This document shows positions 24,148-33,100 of a stretch of 36,731 bases of DNA, one piece after another (position 1 is the first letter of the stretch; each line of letters opens with the position of its first letter). Source of the DNA: Bdellovibrionales bacterium (GTDB lineage Bacteria; Bdellovibrionota; UBA1018; CAIMNF01); contig JAGWXK010000015.1 of assembly GCA_018969905.1 (NCBI GenBank), positions 1 to 36,731 of the forward strand, read 5' to 3'. The translations under genes and the position numbers were made by a program. The notes beneath the pieces were generated by a model. The model was not told the DNA's origin. It saw only the letters and a list, made by a program, of their open reading frames with translations, and ran no database searches.

Positions 24148-25351
24148 TAAAAAAACCAATGGTGATCCAACCCGTAATCTCGCAGTGATTTCGCAGGAGG
24201 AGGTAAAAAAAGAGCTTCAAACCGGCACCTCCGGTATGCCCGCGCTGGATCCGGGAGAGGAGAAGGATCTGGATGCGAAGGCGGATGGATTCGTAAAGCA
24301 GCTCATTGAGTTCTCACCCGGAGCGATGGATCAGGAAGTGGACCGGAAGCGCTCGGTTGAACAGATGGGAATTGAGGCCCAGAAAGATGCTGCAAGACGA
24401 AGCGAGATGCTGAAGCAGCCCCTGACCGCGCTTTCGCGCAGGGCCGAGGATGGCGGAGAGGTGGCCAATGCTTTGATCGGGCTCAAGATGAAGGTCGAGG
24501 AGCTTGATCCTGGCAAGTTCGACTTTGAGGCGGGCTGGTTTTCGAGGACACTTGGGCGGTTGCCCGGTGTTGGAACGCCGATCAAACGGTATTTTTCGAA
24601 ATTTGAGAGCGCTCAGACCGTGATCCAGTCCATCATCCGTTCGCTCAAGGATGGAAAAGAGAGACTGCTCAGGGACAATGTCACGCTCTCCGAGGACCAA
24701 AAGCTCATGCGGGAGTGCACCCACAAATTGGACAAGGCCATCCGCCTCGGACAATTGATCGATCAGAAAATCCAGCACAGGCTGGAGCGTGAGATCCCGG
24801 TGGACGATCCAAGGCACCGGTTCATTTCAGAGGAGCTTTTGTTTCCCCTGCGCCAGCGGGTGATGGATCTTCAGCAGCAGTTGGTGGTCAATCAACAGGG
24901 GGTTTTGGCCGCGGAAATCATCATTCGAAACAACAAGGAGCTCGCCCGCGGGGTGGACCGCTCCCTGATGGTGACAGTAACGGCCCTTGAAGTGGGGGCC
25001 ACAGTCGCCTTGGCGCTTGCGAATCAAAAGATCGTGCTCGAGAAGATCGATGCGGTCAGCAAGACGACTTCGGATCTGATCGCCGGAACCGCAGCCCGTC
25101 TGAAAACCCAAGGCGTGGAAATCCACAAACAGGCCTCCTCGGCCCAGCTGAACATCGAGTCGCTGAAGGCGGCTTTTGCCGACATCCGAACTGCGATGGA
25201 GGATATTTCGAATTTCCGGGTTCAGGCGCTTCCGGGCATGGCGGCCTCGGTTCTTGAACTCGACAAACTGAGCCGCGAAACCGAGAAGACCATTCGGAAG
25301 ATGGAAGAGGGCAATCAGGCCAAGCCCGCGCTCAAGATCGACGTGGATTGA
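24140..25351 (+). CDS. telA: TelA/KlaA-family toxic-anion resistance protein
   Basis: 403 aa from the ATG at 24140, which overlaps the XpaC-like stop by 8 bp; the 434-aa track start is in shadow sequence. Almost wholly helical, with TelA hallmarks: MKVEELDPGKFDF, GVGTPIKRYFSKFESAQTVI, ILGAEIIIRNN-like AAEIIIRNNKELARGVDRS, and TVTALEVGATVALALANQ. The family is linked to tellurite resistance and envelope stress; the biochemical role is unclear. Its 3' end overlaps the convergent GH1 gene by 20 bp. Placement opposite the polyamine/SPFH operon suggests joint regulation. Confidence 0.9.
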   Translation: MSDKKTNGDPTRNLAVISQEEVKKELQTGTSGMPALDPGEEKDLDAKADGFVKQLIEFSPGAMDQEVDRKRSVEQMGIEAQKDAARRSEMLKQPLTALSRRAEDGGEVANALIGLKMKVEELDPGKFDFEAGWFSRTLGRLPGVGTPIKRYFSKFESAQTVIQSIIRSLKDGKERLLRDNVTLSEDQKLMRECTHKLDKAIRLGQLIDQKIQHRLEREIPVDDPRHRFISEELLFPLRQRVMDLQQQLVVNQQGVLAAEIIIRNNKELARGVDRSLMVTVTALEVGATVALALANQKIVLEKIDAVSKTTSDLIAGTAARLKTQGVEIHKQASSAQLNIESLKAAFADIRTAMEDISNFRVQALPGMAASVLELDKLSRETEKTIRKMEEGNQAKPALKIDVD

Positions 25352-26774
25352 ATCGCCAATCTTTTCGTGAAACGGGTCTTTCCCGCGGAAGGGGGAGCGC
25401 AGTGACCCCGTCATCCGCCCGGCAAAACGGGCGGGGCTTGCCTTGGTGATCATGCACGAGGGCCCAGGCTCGCTCGCGGAGCTCACCCGAAACCATCCGT
25501 GTTTTTACTATCTCCTGAAAGATTCCGAAGCTTGCTCGCGGCGTGCGCAGGAGGCCATTCTTCCGCTCCACCGACCAGAGCCCGAACTTCGGGCAATAGC
25601 CATCCGACCACTCAAGATTGTCCGAGAGCGTCCACACAAAGTATCCGCGCACCGGGATCTGTTCCTGAAGCGCGTGTTCCACCGCTTTCAAATGTTCGAT
25701 CAGATAGGCGGGTCTCAGCCAGTCCGTGGAGTCGGCAATGCCGTTCTCGGTGATCAGAATCGGAAGCCCTTTGAAGCGTTGGCTGATTTCGCGCAAAAGC
25801 TCAAGAAGGCCGTTCGGATCGATTGCCCGGCCCGCCTCCGAATACTCTTCCTCCGGATCGATGTCGATCTGTGAGCCCTTCATCCACTCCGCGCCGTAGT
25901 AATTGAAGCCGAAGAAATCCATGTGGTTGCGTGCCCGCTCCGGCATGTGCCAATTGAGAATCCGGTCCAGCGCAAACGCAGTGAGACGGTCCTTCCATTT
26001 TTTTGCCCGGTAACGGGCCATATTGTGAGCAAGACCGATCTTGATTCCTGGAAACTTCGAATGGGCCCAGGTGTGAAGCTCGTTGTGGGCATCGATCATT
26101 CGGTCCATGGCGTGAATCGCATCGCCACGGAAGGGACCCAGCGAAAAAAAGGACAATGGCGACCGGGTCTCTCCGGGTGGCCACAGGCCTTGGGTGTAGG
26201 CGAGGGACACAAAAATATTCCCCTCATTGAATGTCGCCCACCATTCGACCTCGTCGTGGAATTCCTCGATCAGTTTTTTCGCGAAAGCAAGAAAATGGAT
26301 CTTCATGCGGTCCGTGAGCCAGCCTCCCCCGACTTGCGCCCATTTCGGTATCGAGTGATGCATGATGCTGATCATGATCTTCAGCTTGCGGCCCCGGATC
26401 TTTTGGAGGAGTTTACGGTAGTGAAGAATGGCCCCCTCATCAAAGCGATCCTTTTCGGGCATGATCCGCTGCCAATCGAGTCCAAGACGGTAGACTGAAA
26501 TTCCCGATGCAGACACGGCATCGAGCTCAGGCTCCGGATTCGAGAAAAACCGAAGGCGCGCCGCTGCGTCCGGGGTTTCCTCGAAACCCGAGATTTTTCC
26601 TTGCTTTGCCCAATCACTCCAGATGTCATCCAGTCCATCTTCGGTTTGGGCGGGGGCGGTTGCGATTCCGAATTGGATGGAATCAAGTGGGGCCGAAAGA
26701 GAGGTAGAAGGAAATCCTGAGAATGCAGATGCAAAGATCAGAGACATGGTGTTGAGAAACAAAACGGCTCTCAC
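25332..26774 (-). CDS. Exported glycoside hydrolase family 1 enzyme
   Basis: 480 aa from a GTG start overlapping the previous stop (GTGA). A signal peptide (AVLFLNTMSLIFASAFSG) precedes a GH1 TIM barrel: FGIATAPAQTE, YRLGLDWQRIMPE, acid/base Glu in TFNEGN (Gly replaces the usual Pro), nucleophile Glu in ITENGIADSTD, and VWTLSDNLEWSDGY with the aglycone-site Trp residues. It should hydrolyse beta-glycosides in the periplasm or outside. The C-terminus carries about 30 extra basic, Pro-rich residues that run into telA antisense sequence and may be recent read-through. Family very sure, substrate unknown. Confidence 0.9.
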   Translation of the reverse strand: MRAVLFLNTMSLIFASAFSGFPSTSLSAPLDSIQFGIATAPAQTEDGLDDIWSDWAKQGKISGFEETPDAAARLRFFSNPEPELDAVSASGISVYRLGLDWQRIMPEKDRFDEGAILHYRKLLQKIRGRKLKIMISIMHHSIPKWAQVGGGWLTDRMKIHFLAFAKKLIEEFHDEVEWWATFNEGNIFVSLAYTQGLWPPGETRSPLSFFSLGPFRGDAIHAMDRMIDAHNELHTWAHSKFPGIKIGLAHNMARYRAKKWKDRLTAFALDRILNWHMPERARNHMDFFGFNYYGAEWMKGSQIDIDPEEEYSEAGRAIDPNGLLELLREISQRFKGLPILITENGIADSTDWLRPAYLIEHLKAVEHALQEQIPVRGYFVWTLSDNLEWSDGYCPKFGLWSVERKNGLLRTPRASFGIFQEIVKTRMVSGELRERAWALVHDHQGKPRPFCRADDGVTALPLPRERPVSRKDWRFNPRRS

Positions 26775-27421
26775 GGGCCGAGCCTCCAGGCTCTTGCGCA
26801 GACGAGGCCAAAAGCGCCGTAGTAGATCAAATTCGGGATGACCCGCACTGCAAACCCGAGATCATTCCAAGGGGGTGACAAACTCAGAATCAGGAGGTCT
26901 GCGACCACCCAAAGGGTATAAAATCCAAGCGAGAGGTTGCGGATCATTCTTGCAGCCGGTTCCTTGTTCAGGTTGGTAAATCGCGAATAAAGAAGAATCC
27001 AGACCAGAAACAAGGCTTCGTAAACCAAAAATAGAATACGGGGCTCTTGGCCGCGGGTCAGGATTCCGGCCAGAATCGGCACCACAAAACAAGCGGCCAC
27101 TCCGCGGGAAGAGAACTTCCGGGAATCCATGGCGAGGAAGATCCGGTAGTCCCCTGCCCAAACAAAAAGGAAAGGAACGATGGAGCTGTACGGTGCCGAG
27201 AGGACGCCAAGTCCAAAGACCTGATTCGCGGAAAGCCAGGCATCGAGCGCGGAAATCAGGGCCCAGAGAAGAATGAAATTTCGAAGCCCGGACCTTTTTT
27301 CCGACTCAAGGGTTCGAATCGAAACCAGCGCCAGGGTTGTGCCCAGAAGGTTTGAAAGCCAGAGCAGAACCGGATGCTGAATCGGACTTTGATAAAAGCT
27401 TTCAAAGAATCCTGCACTCAT
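26771..27421 (-). CDS. Seven-TM membrane protein, unknown
   Basis: 216 aa with seven predicted helices (LLWLSNLLGTTLALVSI, ILLWALISALDAWLSA, SIVPFLFVWAGDYRIFLAM, VAACFVVPILAGIL, ILFLVYEALFLVWILL, LSLGFYTLWVVADLLIL, LIYYGAFGLVCARAW). The end-on seven-helix layout with short loops resembles small sensor or transporter modules, but no motif decides it. It overlaps both neighbours (ATGA 27418-27421 and GTGA 26771-26774). Confidence 0.75.
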   Translation of the reverse strand: MSAGFFESFYQSPIQHPVLLWLSNLLGTTLALVSIRTLESEKRSGLRNFILLWALISALDAWLSANQVFGLGVLSAPYSSIVPFLFVWAGDYRIFLAMDSRKFSSRGVAACFVVPILAGILTRGQEPRILFLVYEALFLVWILLYSRFTNLNKEPAARMIRNLSLGFYTLWVVADLLILSLSPPWNDLGFAVRVIPNLIYYGAFGLVCARAWRLGP

Positions 27422-28254
27422 GGACGTCCTCCGTTTTTCTCGGGAATGCGGCCGAGGTATTCGACCACATCACGCGCGATTTTTTTGCGTTCAGGATGCT
27501 CGGGAGCCAAAGGAGGCATCCCGTTTGGAATTCGAAATGAAGCCGGATTCAAGATCCACTCCACGAGCCGTGCTTTTTGCCAGTAGCCCGTTACGTTTTT
27601 CGGATAATGAAGCTCAGGCCCCACTTTTCCGCCGATTCCTCCAAGAGAGTGGCACTTCATGCAATGAATCTTGAAATGGGTGTACCCGCGAAGAGCCGAC
27701 CTGTTTGAGCCATTGCGCGGAATGGGAAGTGGATCGCCTTCTCCGATTTTTTGAAGAGATGCTTCCACCCATTGAAACGGCCAGCCGAAGTCACCTTCCG
27801 CCCGAATGGTACGGTCACGGATGTTTTCCCAAACGAGATAGGCGGGGCTGAGTTCCACTCTTTTTTCGGGAGTGACATCTTTTTTCAACAGATCAAACCC
27901 AGGTTTGTCCACTCTTCGGATGGCAACCAGCGCCTCATGTTCCAGAATTCGGCTGAGCGGTACCGAAACTTGATAGCCGTCCTGGCATTTCATCTTTAGT
28001 TCATGAGTGGGGCCTAGCTTTCGCCAGGAGGCTCCGAGTTTATGATCGAGCACAGCCTGAAGAGGGTAGCCTTCGAATTCGATCTCAACCCTCTCATATG
28101 GATCAAAAACACGAATCCTTCGAAAGTCCGGGGCTGAATCCGGAGCTGATTCCTGTAGTGCTCCCTCAAATCGAATCGGAATGGCCCCCTCTTTCGCAAG
28201 TGCAGAGAGAGAACAAAACAAAAGCAGGGAGATTCGGGCTTTCAGACGGACCAT
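27418..28254 (-). CDS. Periplasmic monohaem cytochrome c with N-terminal beta domain
   Basis: 278 aa from the ATG at 28254; the track's upstream start lies inside folE. Signal peptide LKARISLLLFCSLSALA. The N-terminal half (VFDPYERVEIEFEGYPLQAV, CQDGYQVSVPLSRI) has the LLxxxG/DGY layout of molybdopterin-domain-like proteins. The C-terminal half is a cytochrome c with haem site CMKCHSLGGIGG and Met ligand in NGMPPLAP. It overlaps folE by 13 bp. Probably an electron-transfer subunit; the partner is not seen. Confidence 0.82.
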   Translation of the reverse strand: MVRLKARISLLLFCSLSALAKEGAIPIRFEGALQESAPDSAPDFRRIRVFDPYERVEIEFEGYPLQAVLDHKLGASWRKLGPTHELKMKCQDGYQVSVPLSRILEHEALVAIRRVDKPGFDLLKKDVTPEKRVELSPAYLVWENIRDRTIRAEGDFGWPFQWVEASLQKIGEGDPLPIPRNGSNRSALRGYTHFKIHCMKCHSLGGIGGKVGPELHYPKNVTGYWQKARLVEWILNPASFRIPNGMPPLAPEHPERKKIARDVVEYLGRIPEKNGGRP

Positions 28255-28796
28255 GAGCCGGTTTCGTATTCGGTTCGCGTATATGCGCTTCCATCCGAAG
28301 GGCCGCGACTGCACATGCAGAGGTGTCGTCCGTCCGAAACCACGCGGACCGCGCGGGCATGTCCCGAGTCCATGATTTCTTCGGCAATTTCCTTAACAAG
28401 GTCCTCCTGGATCTGAAAGCGTCTTGCATAAGCCTGAACGAGGCGTGGAAATTTACCGAGACCCAGGATGCGATCCCCCGGAAGGTACTCGATGTCGATT
28501 TTTCCAAAAAAGGGCAGGAAATGATGAGCACACATCGAGTAGTAGGTGATGTCCGCAATGGTCACTTTGGATACCCGCTCGCCCAAGGCGACCTTGCGCG
28601 TGATTTTCAAGATCTTGGAGGGATCGATTTCGTAGCCGGATAGAAGCTCCCGGTATGCCTTTACCACCCGTTTTTCGCAAATGAGCTCCTCTTCCGGATC
28701 CGGACTCGGACCGCGTCCGAACCATTCGAGCGCACGGGGATCATTGGTGATGTTCTTTGAAATCCAATCAATCAAACGGACTTGAGATTCTTGCAT
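28242..28796 (-). CDS. folE: GTP cyclohydrolase I
   Basis: 184 aa from the ATG at 28796. The track's TTG at 28856 overlaps the previous stop as TTGA and cannot be excluded. Zinc and active-site motifs are clear: SMCAHHFLPFFGKIDIEYLP (Cys and His ligands), GLGKFPRLVQAYARRFQIQE, and the third Cys in LCMCSRGP. It makes dihydroneopterin triphosphate from GTP, the first step to folate, tetrahydrobiopterin-like or queuosine-type pterins. Its place between a secreted protein and a cytochrome is unusual for folate genes, and the N-terminus lacks the common TPxR segment. Confidence 0.92.
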   Translation of the reverse strand: MQESQVRLIDWISKNITNDPRALEWFGRGPSPDPEEELICEKRVVKAYRELLSGYEIDPSKILKITRKVALGERVSKVTIADITYYSMCAHHFLPFFGKIDIEYLPGDRILGLGKFPRLVQAYARRFQIQEDLVKEIAEEIMDSGHARAVRVVSDGRHLCMCSRGPSDGSAYTRTEYETGSWSV

Positions 28797-28852
28797 GCGG
28801 TGAAGATAAACAGGGATCTTTAAAAACGCTAGCCTTGGATTCAGGAAATGGG

Positions 28853-29872
28853 TCAATGTTGGGCATTTTTTACCGCATCTGCAAAAATCAGTCGAAACAC
28901 CGGGGTCGGGACAATCACGGCGAGTAGGTCGAGTTCCCCGTTTTCCATCCCCCGAAAGCCATGTTTCATCAGGATGTAGTTCGCCTGAGCCATGGCAATG
29001 GAATAGTTCACGCGCTCGAAGGGGAGTCCCGCAGCGAAAACCTGTATGTAGTCGGCCAGGTGCTCGATGAGTTCATCCTTCGGTCCATCCAAGGGGATCT
29101 TCCGCATTCGGGTCATCAAGTCCTCAAGTTTCTCTACGAAAACCCCGGTGTGCTGGCTTGGCGGATAGCGATAGCGGATAGAGTAGTTTTTGTACCCGCC
29201 GGGGGAGTGAAAAACGGAGAGCGCGCAAATGGGCCGTTGGTTTTCCGGGATCGAGGCAATGGCTACCGGATACGTCCTGCTGGAGTCGATCTCTTCCAAA
29301 AAAGAGCGCAAGGCGGGAGGGAGAGCGTCAGGCTTGAAATACTCCGACAAGTTGAAAAGGAGGTTAGGATCCAAAAACAGGCTCGATTTCTCATGACGGA
29401 ATCTGCCAATGCTTCGCGAACCAAGTGGTTGGTTCTTTGAGGTGGAAAGGTAGGGATGTCGTCCGTCCAAACCCATGGCAAGGATCGTGTGCTGAAGTTT
29501 CAGCATCTTTTGAAAGGAATCCGCACTCTGTCCCTCGAACCAAGGTGCGAAGGACTCCTGAATTGAGTCCTTGATGTTCTGAATGTAGTTTCGACTCAGC
29601 AGCTTTTCTTTCGGATGGCGGGTGAATAAACGAAGGATCTCTGGATCCCTGATCGAGTGAGTGTTGAAGAGTTCGATCATGGGCGACTGGATGATCACCT
29701 CTGATTTTTTCGGAACCGGGTGCCCGAAGATCAGGCTGCTCGCATGAACCAGGAGGTCGCGGCAGGAGAAGGAGGCAGAAAAGGCCGGATGGGAGAGGGG
29801 ACCTGAAAAAAGAGCGAAAAAGAAAAGAGCGCGAGACACTGCCAAACCGGTAGACTGACTTCCCGAACTCAT
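28853..29872 (-). CDS. Secreted protein with degenerate Fic-like motif
   Basis: 339 aa from the ATG at 29872, chosen because a signal peptide (AVSRALFFFALFSGPLSHPAFS) follows and a TATGAT box sits just upstream; starts at 29893 and 29908 are alternatives. Near the C-terminus, DYIQVFAAGLPFERVNYSIA and QANYILMKHGF line up with the Fic helix-loop (fvxIHPFxxGNGR...N..L...G). The catalytic His is Leu and the GNGR glycines and Arg are lost. Upstream, an IRYRYPPS segment and EKLEDLMTRMRK fit the Fic region before the motif. If homologous, it is a pseudo-Fic exported to the envelope. First gene of its operon. Confidence 0.7.
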   Translation of the reverse strand: MSSGSQSTGLAVSRALFFFALFSGPLSHPAFSASFSCRDLLVHASSLIFGHPVPKKSEVIIQSPMIELFNTHSIRDPEILRLFTRHPKEKLLSRNYIQNIKDSIQESFAPWFEGQSADSFQKMLKLQHTILAMGLDGRHPYLSTSKNQPLGSRSIGRFRHEKSSLFLDPNLLFNLSEYFKPDALPPALRSFLEEIDSSRTYPVAIASIPENQRPICALSVFHSPGGYKNYSIRYRYPPSQHTGVFVEKLEDLMTRMRKIPLDGPKDELIEHLADYIQVFAAGLPFERVNYSIAMAQANYILMKHGFRGMENGELDLLAVIVPTPVFRLIFADAVKNAQH

Positions 29873-29888
29873 AGTTGATCGTTTTTGT

Positions 29889-29894
29889 ATCATA
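29889..29894 (-). promoter_or_regulatory. Possible -10 box for the Fic-like/folE/GH1 operon
   Basis: TATGAT on the minus strand, 16 nt before the chosen ATG (29872). No good -35 box is seen at 16-18 nt, so support is weak. Confidence 0.3.
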
Positions 29895-30139
29895 TGGTGA
29901 GTGTACATAGAATGAGTAAAATGCCGAGGGGATCTAAATTTTGAAAGAATATGCAATCGAAAGAATTGAAAGAGTGGAGATGCCATCTCAAAGTAGCGGT
30001 TGTTTTCTACTCATGAAGAGCCGCCTCCTCCAGTTCGAACCCGTCCTTGTTTGAGGAACTCGACTCTTTATTTTGTGCTTCAACGCTTCGGACTGTTATT
30101 GCGCTTTTGGCAAGAATAGTGGCAGACTCATTCATCAAA

Positions 30140-33100
30140 ATGACCGATCAGCGACCTCAGGGCAATCGACGCAGAAGGCATCGACCAAGAAGGCCCGAGA
30201 AAGTAGCTCCCACCGAATCCCAAGTACCAGAAGCCGCAAGCGGCGAGGCACCACCGCGTCCGGACCGCCCGGCCGGGAATCCAAACGGCTTGGAGCAACG
30301 GTGCATCCGCCAGTTCCCCAGGTCCGTTCTCGGGCGGGGCCGTCAGTATTTTCAGACCGGAAAGGTATCAGATCCGACGATGATGGGAGAGGCGTTTTCC
30401 CTCACCGTGGTCGGACAAGGCGAGCGCTACGCGATCTGGGTTGATTTCTCAAAGGCCGCTGAGGCCGGGACCGTTGAGGTAAGGTGCACTTGTCCCTATT
30501 TCGAAACCGCGGGGCTTTGTAAGCATCTTTGGGCTTCCATCATCAAGCTTGAACGCTCCGGCCTTTCAGCGAAGGTGCCCGGTACGGGACATTTGCGTCT
30601 GATTCGGGATGGCGGGCGCCCTGCAAACTCGGTTTCCAATGCGCCCAGACCCGTTTTCGGCCCAGTCGCCTCTCAGAGTGCAGGGGCCGCGGGGAGCATG
30701 TCCTGGAGCGAACGATTGGACCAAATTCAAGGAAGAAGCGGGCGCACCGTCAATGCTGGTAACATGAGTGCCGCATTCGTGATCAATGCGATTGAAACGG
30801 TAACGGCGGGAAAACTGGTCCTTGATTTTTGGAGCCGTCGACGCGGCATCGGGAGCGAGGTCGGGCCTCTTCGTCCGGATCGTGCGCCTGACCGGGATCT
30901 TCAGCTTCTTGCAGATCCTCGCGATCAGGAAGTGGTTGCGCTTTTGACCCGAACGAGTGATCCAAAAATGGTGAGTTCGTTTGGTCGCTCCTCCACCCGC
31001 TTTACGGTGGATCCCGTTTTAGAGACTCAGGTTCTGACCACCCTTACCGGATCAGGAAACGCTTTTCTTTCGCGCTCACCCAACGGATCTCCCGACAATG
31101 CGGATCGCCCGCTTCGGATGGACCGGGGCAAGCCGTGGGATATGGAACTGGAAGTTCAAGATGCGGGCGCCAGGTATCGTTTGAGCGGAGTGCTGAAACG
31201 CGATCAGGAAACCCGATCGATCGGTGATCCCATTGCAGTGTTAAGCTCGGGGCTGATTCTTTTTGGGGATCAGATCGGGCGTCTTGCCGAGCCCCGCCAC
31301 GCAAAGTGGATCAAGAATCTGCGCCAGGGCGAATTCTTTGTGCCACGCGAACAGGTCGATGCTTTTGTGAAGCGCATTTTCACAGATGCGGATGCACCCA
31401 CGGTGAATTGGCCCGAGGGACTTGCATGGGTGAGAAGCGTGATTGAACCGGTTCCTCAAGGCGTTTTCCTTCCACTCGGAAACGATCCTTCCACTGGACG
31501 CATGACTCTAACCGTAAGCTTTGATTACGCAGGCCATGTGGTTGCCCTGTCGGACTCCTCAAAAAGCGTGGTCGATGTGGAGAATCGTCAGGTTTACATC
31601 CGCAATTCCGAATTTGAGGAAGCCGCTCTTACGCAGGCCCTTGAAATTCTACGGGACTCGTCTGGTGCAGTTCCCATGAATGATCTGCAGCGCTCGGCCA
31701 CTGAACTCAGTCAAAACGGGTGGCGGATCATGATCGAAGGCCAGCGCGTGATTCTGGCCGAAGATCTGTCGTTGAACGTTTCGTCCTCCACCGACTGGTT
31801 TGAGGTGAGCCTCTCGGCCTCGTTTGCGGGGAATCCCTTTCGAAAAGAAGAGATTCTGGCACTCCTCGAGGCAAAGAACACAACCGTGCGACTGAAGGAC
31901 GGATCGATCGGATTTTTGCCTGAGGAATGGATTGCGCGTTATTCGACCTTGAAGGGTCTGGGTGATTCGTCCGAGCCGGGTACGCTTCGCTTTACAAAAA
32001 ATCAGGGATTACTTTTGAATGCAGCACTGGGGGATGATGATGATGTCCGGGGTGATAAGGGTTTTGAGTCGTTCCGGAGTCGGATACTGAAGTATGATCT
32101 GACAAAAACAGTAAAGGCACCGGTCGGATTCAAGGGTAAGCTCAGGAATTATCAAAAAGAAGGACTCACTTGGCTAACGTTTTTAAAGGACTTTGAGTCG
32201 GGTGGCGTTTTGGCCGATGACATGGGTCTTGGAAAAACCATTCAGGTGCTAGCCTTCTTGCTCTCCCGCCGAAAGGAATCGAAGCGTCCGTGTCTTGTGG
32301 TTGCTCCGAAGAGTCTGGTCTTCAACTGGATGGATGAAGCCGCCAAGTTTGCGCCAACGCTTAAGGTCGTCCGATACGTAGGGATGGGGCGCAAGAAGAT
32401 CAGCCAGGAAATTGGAGACGCGGATCTGGTGGTCACGACCTACGGAACGCTTCGGGCCGATATCGAAGAGCTCCGTACCCAGGAGTTTGATGTTGCGGTG
32501 ATCGATGAAGCCCAGTTTATCAAAAACCCGAAATCCCAGGCGGCCGTTGCGTGCAAGCAACTCCGGGCAAAGCATCGTCTTGCGCTTACGGGCACACCGA
32601 TCGAAAATTCGATTCAGGATTTGCTTTCGATTTTGGAGTTCACGAACCCAGGACTCCTCAACTTCCCGGCAGGTGCGGATGCACCGAAGGATGTGGAGGC
32701 GGCGCTTGCGCGCCTTCTTCGCCCGTTCATGCTGAGAAGAACCAAAGAGGCGGTGCTGACCGAGCTCCCTGAAAAATCAGAACAGGTGCTTTTCTGCGAA
32801 ATGAGTCCGGATGAAGCCGAGTACTATTCGGTGATTCGCGAGCGCTACCGAGAGTCGATTGAACAATCGGTTGAGAAGAACGGATTGGCCAAATCAAAAC
32901 TTCATGTGCTTGAGGCTTTGCTTCGTTTGCGGCAGGCGGCTTGTCACGCGGGCCTCATTGATGAGGCCAAGCGGGAAGTTCCGAGTGCGAAGCTCGAGTT
33001 GCTGTTGACTCAGCTAAAGGAAGTGATTGCAGAGGGGCACAAGGCGATTGTGTTTTCGCAGTTCACAAGTCTGCTTTCGATCGTAAAGACATCGCTTGAG

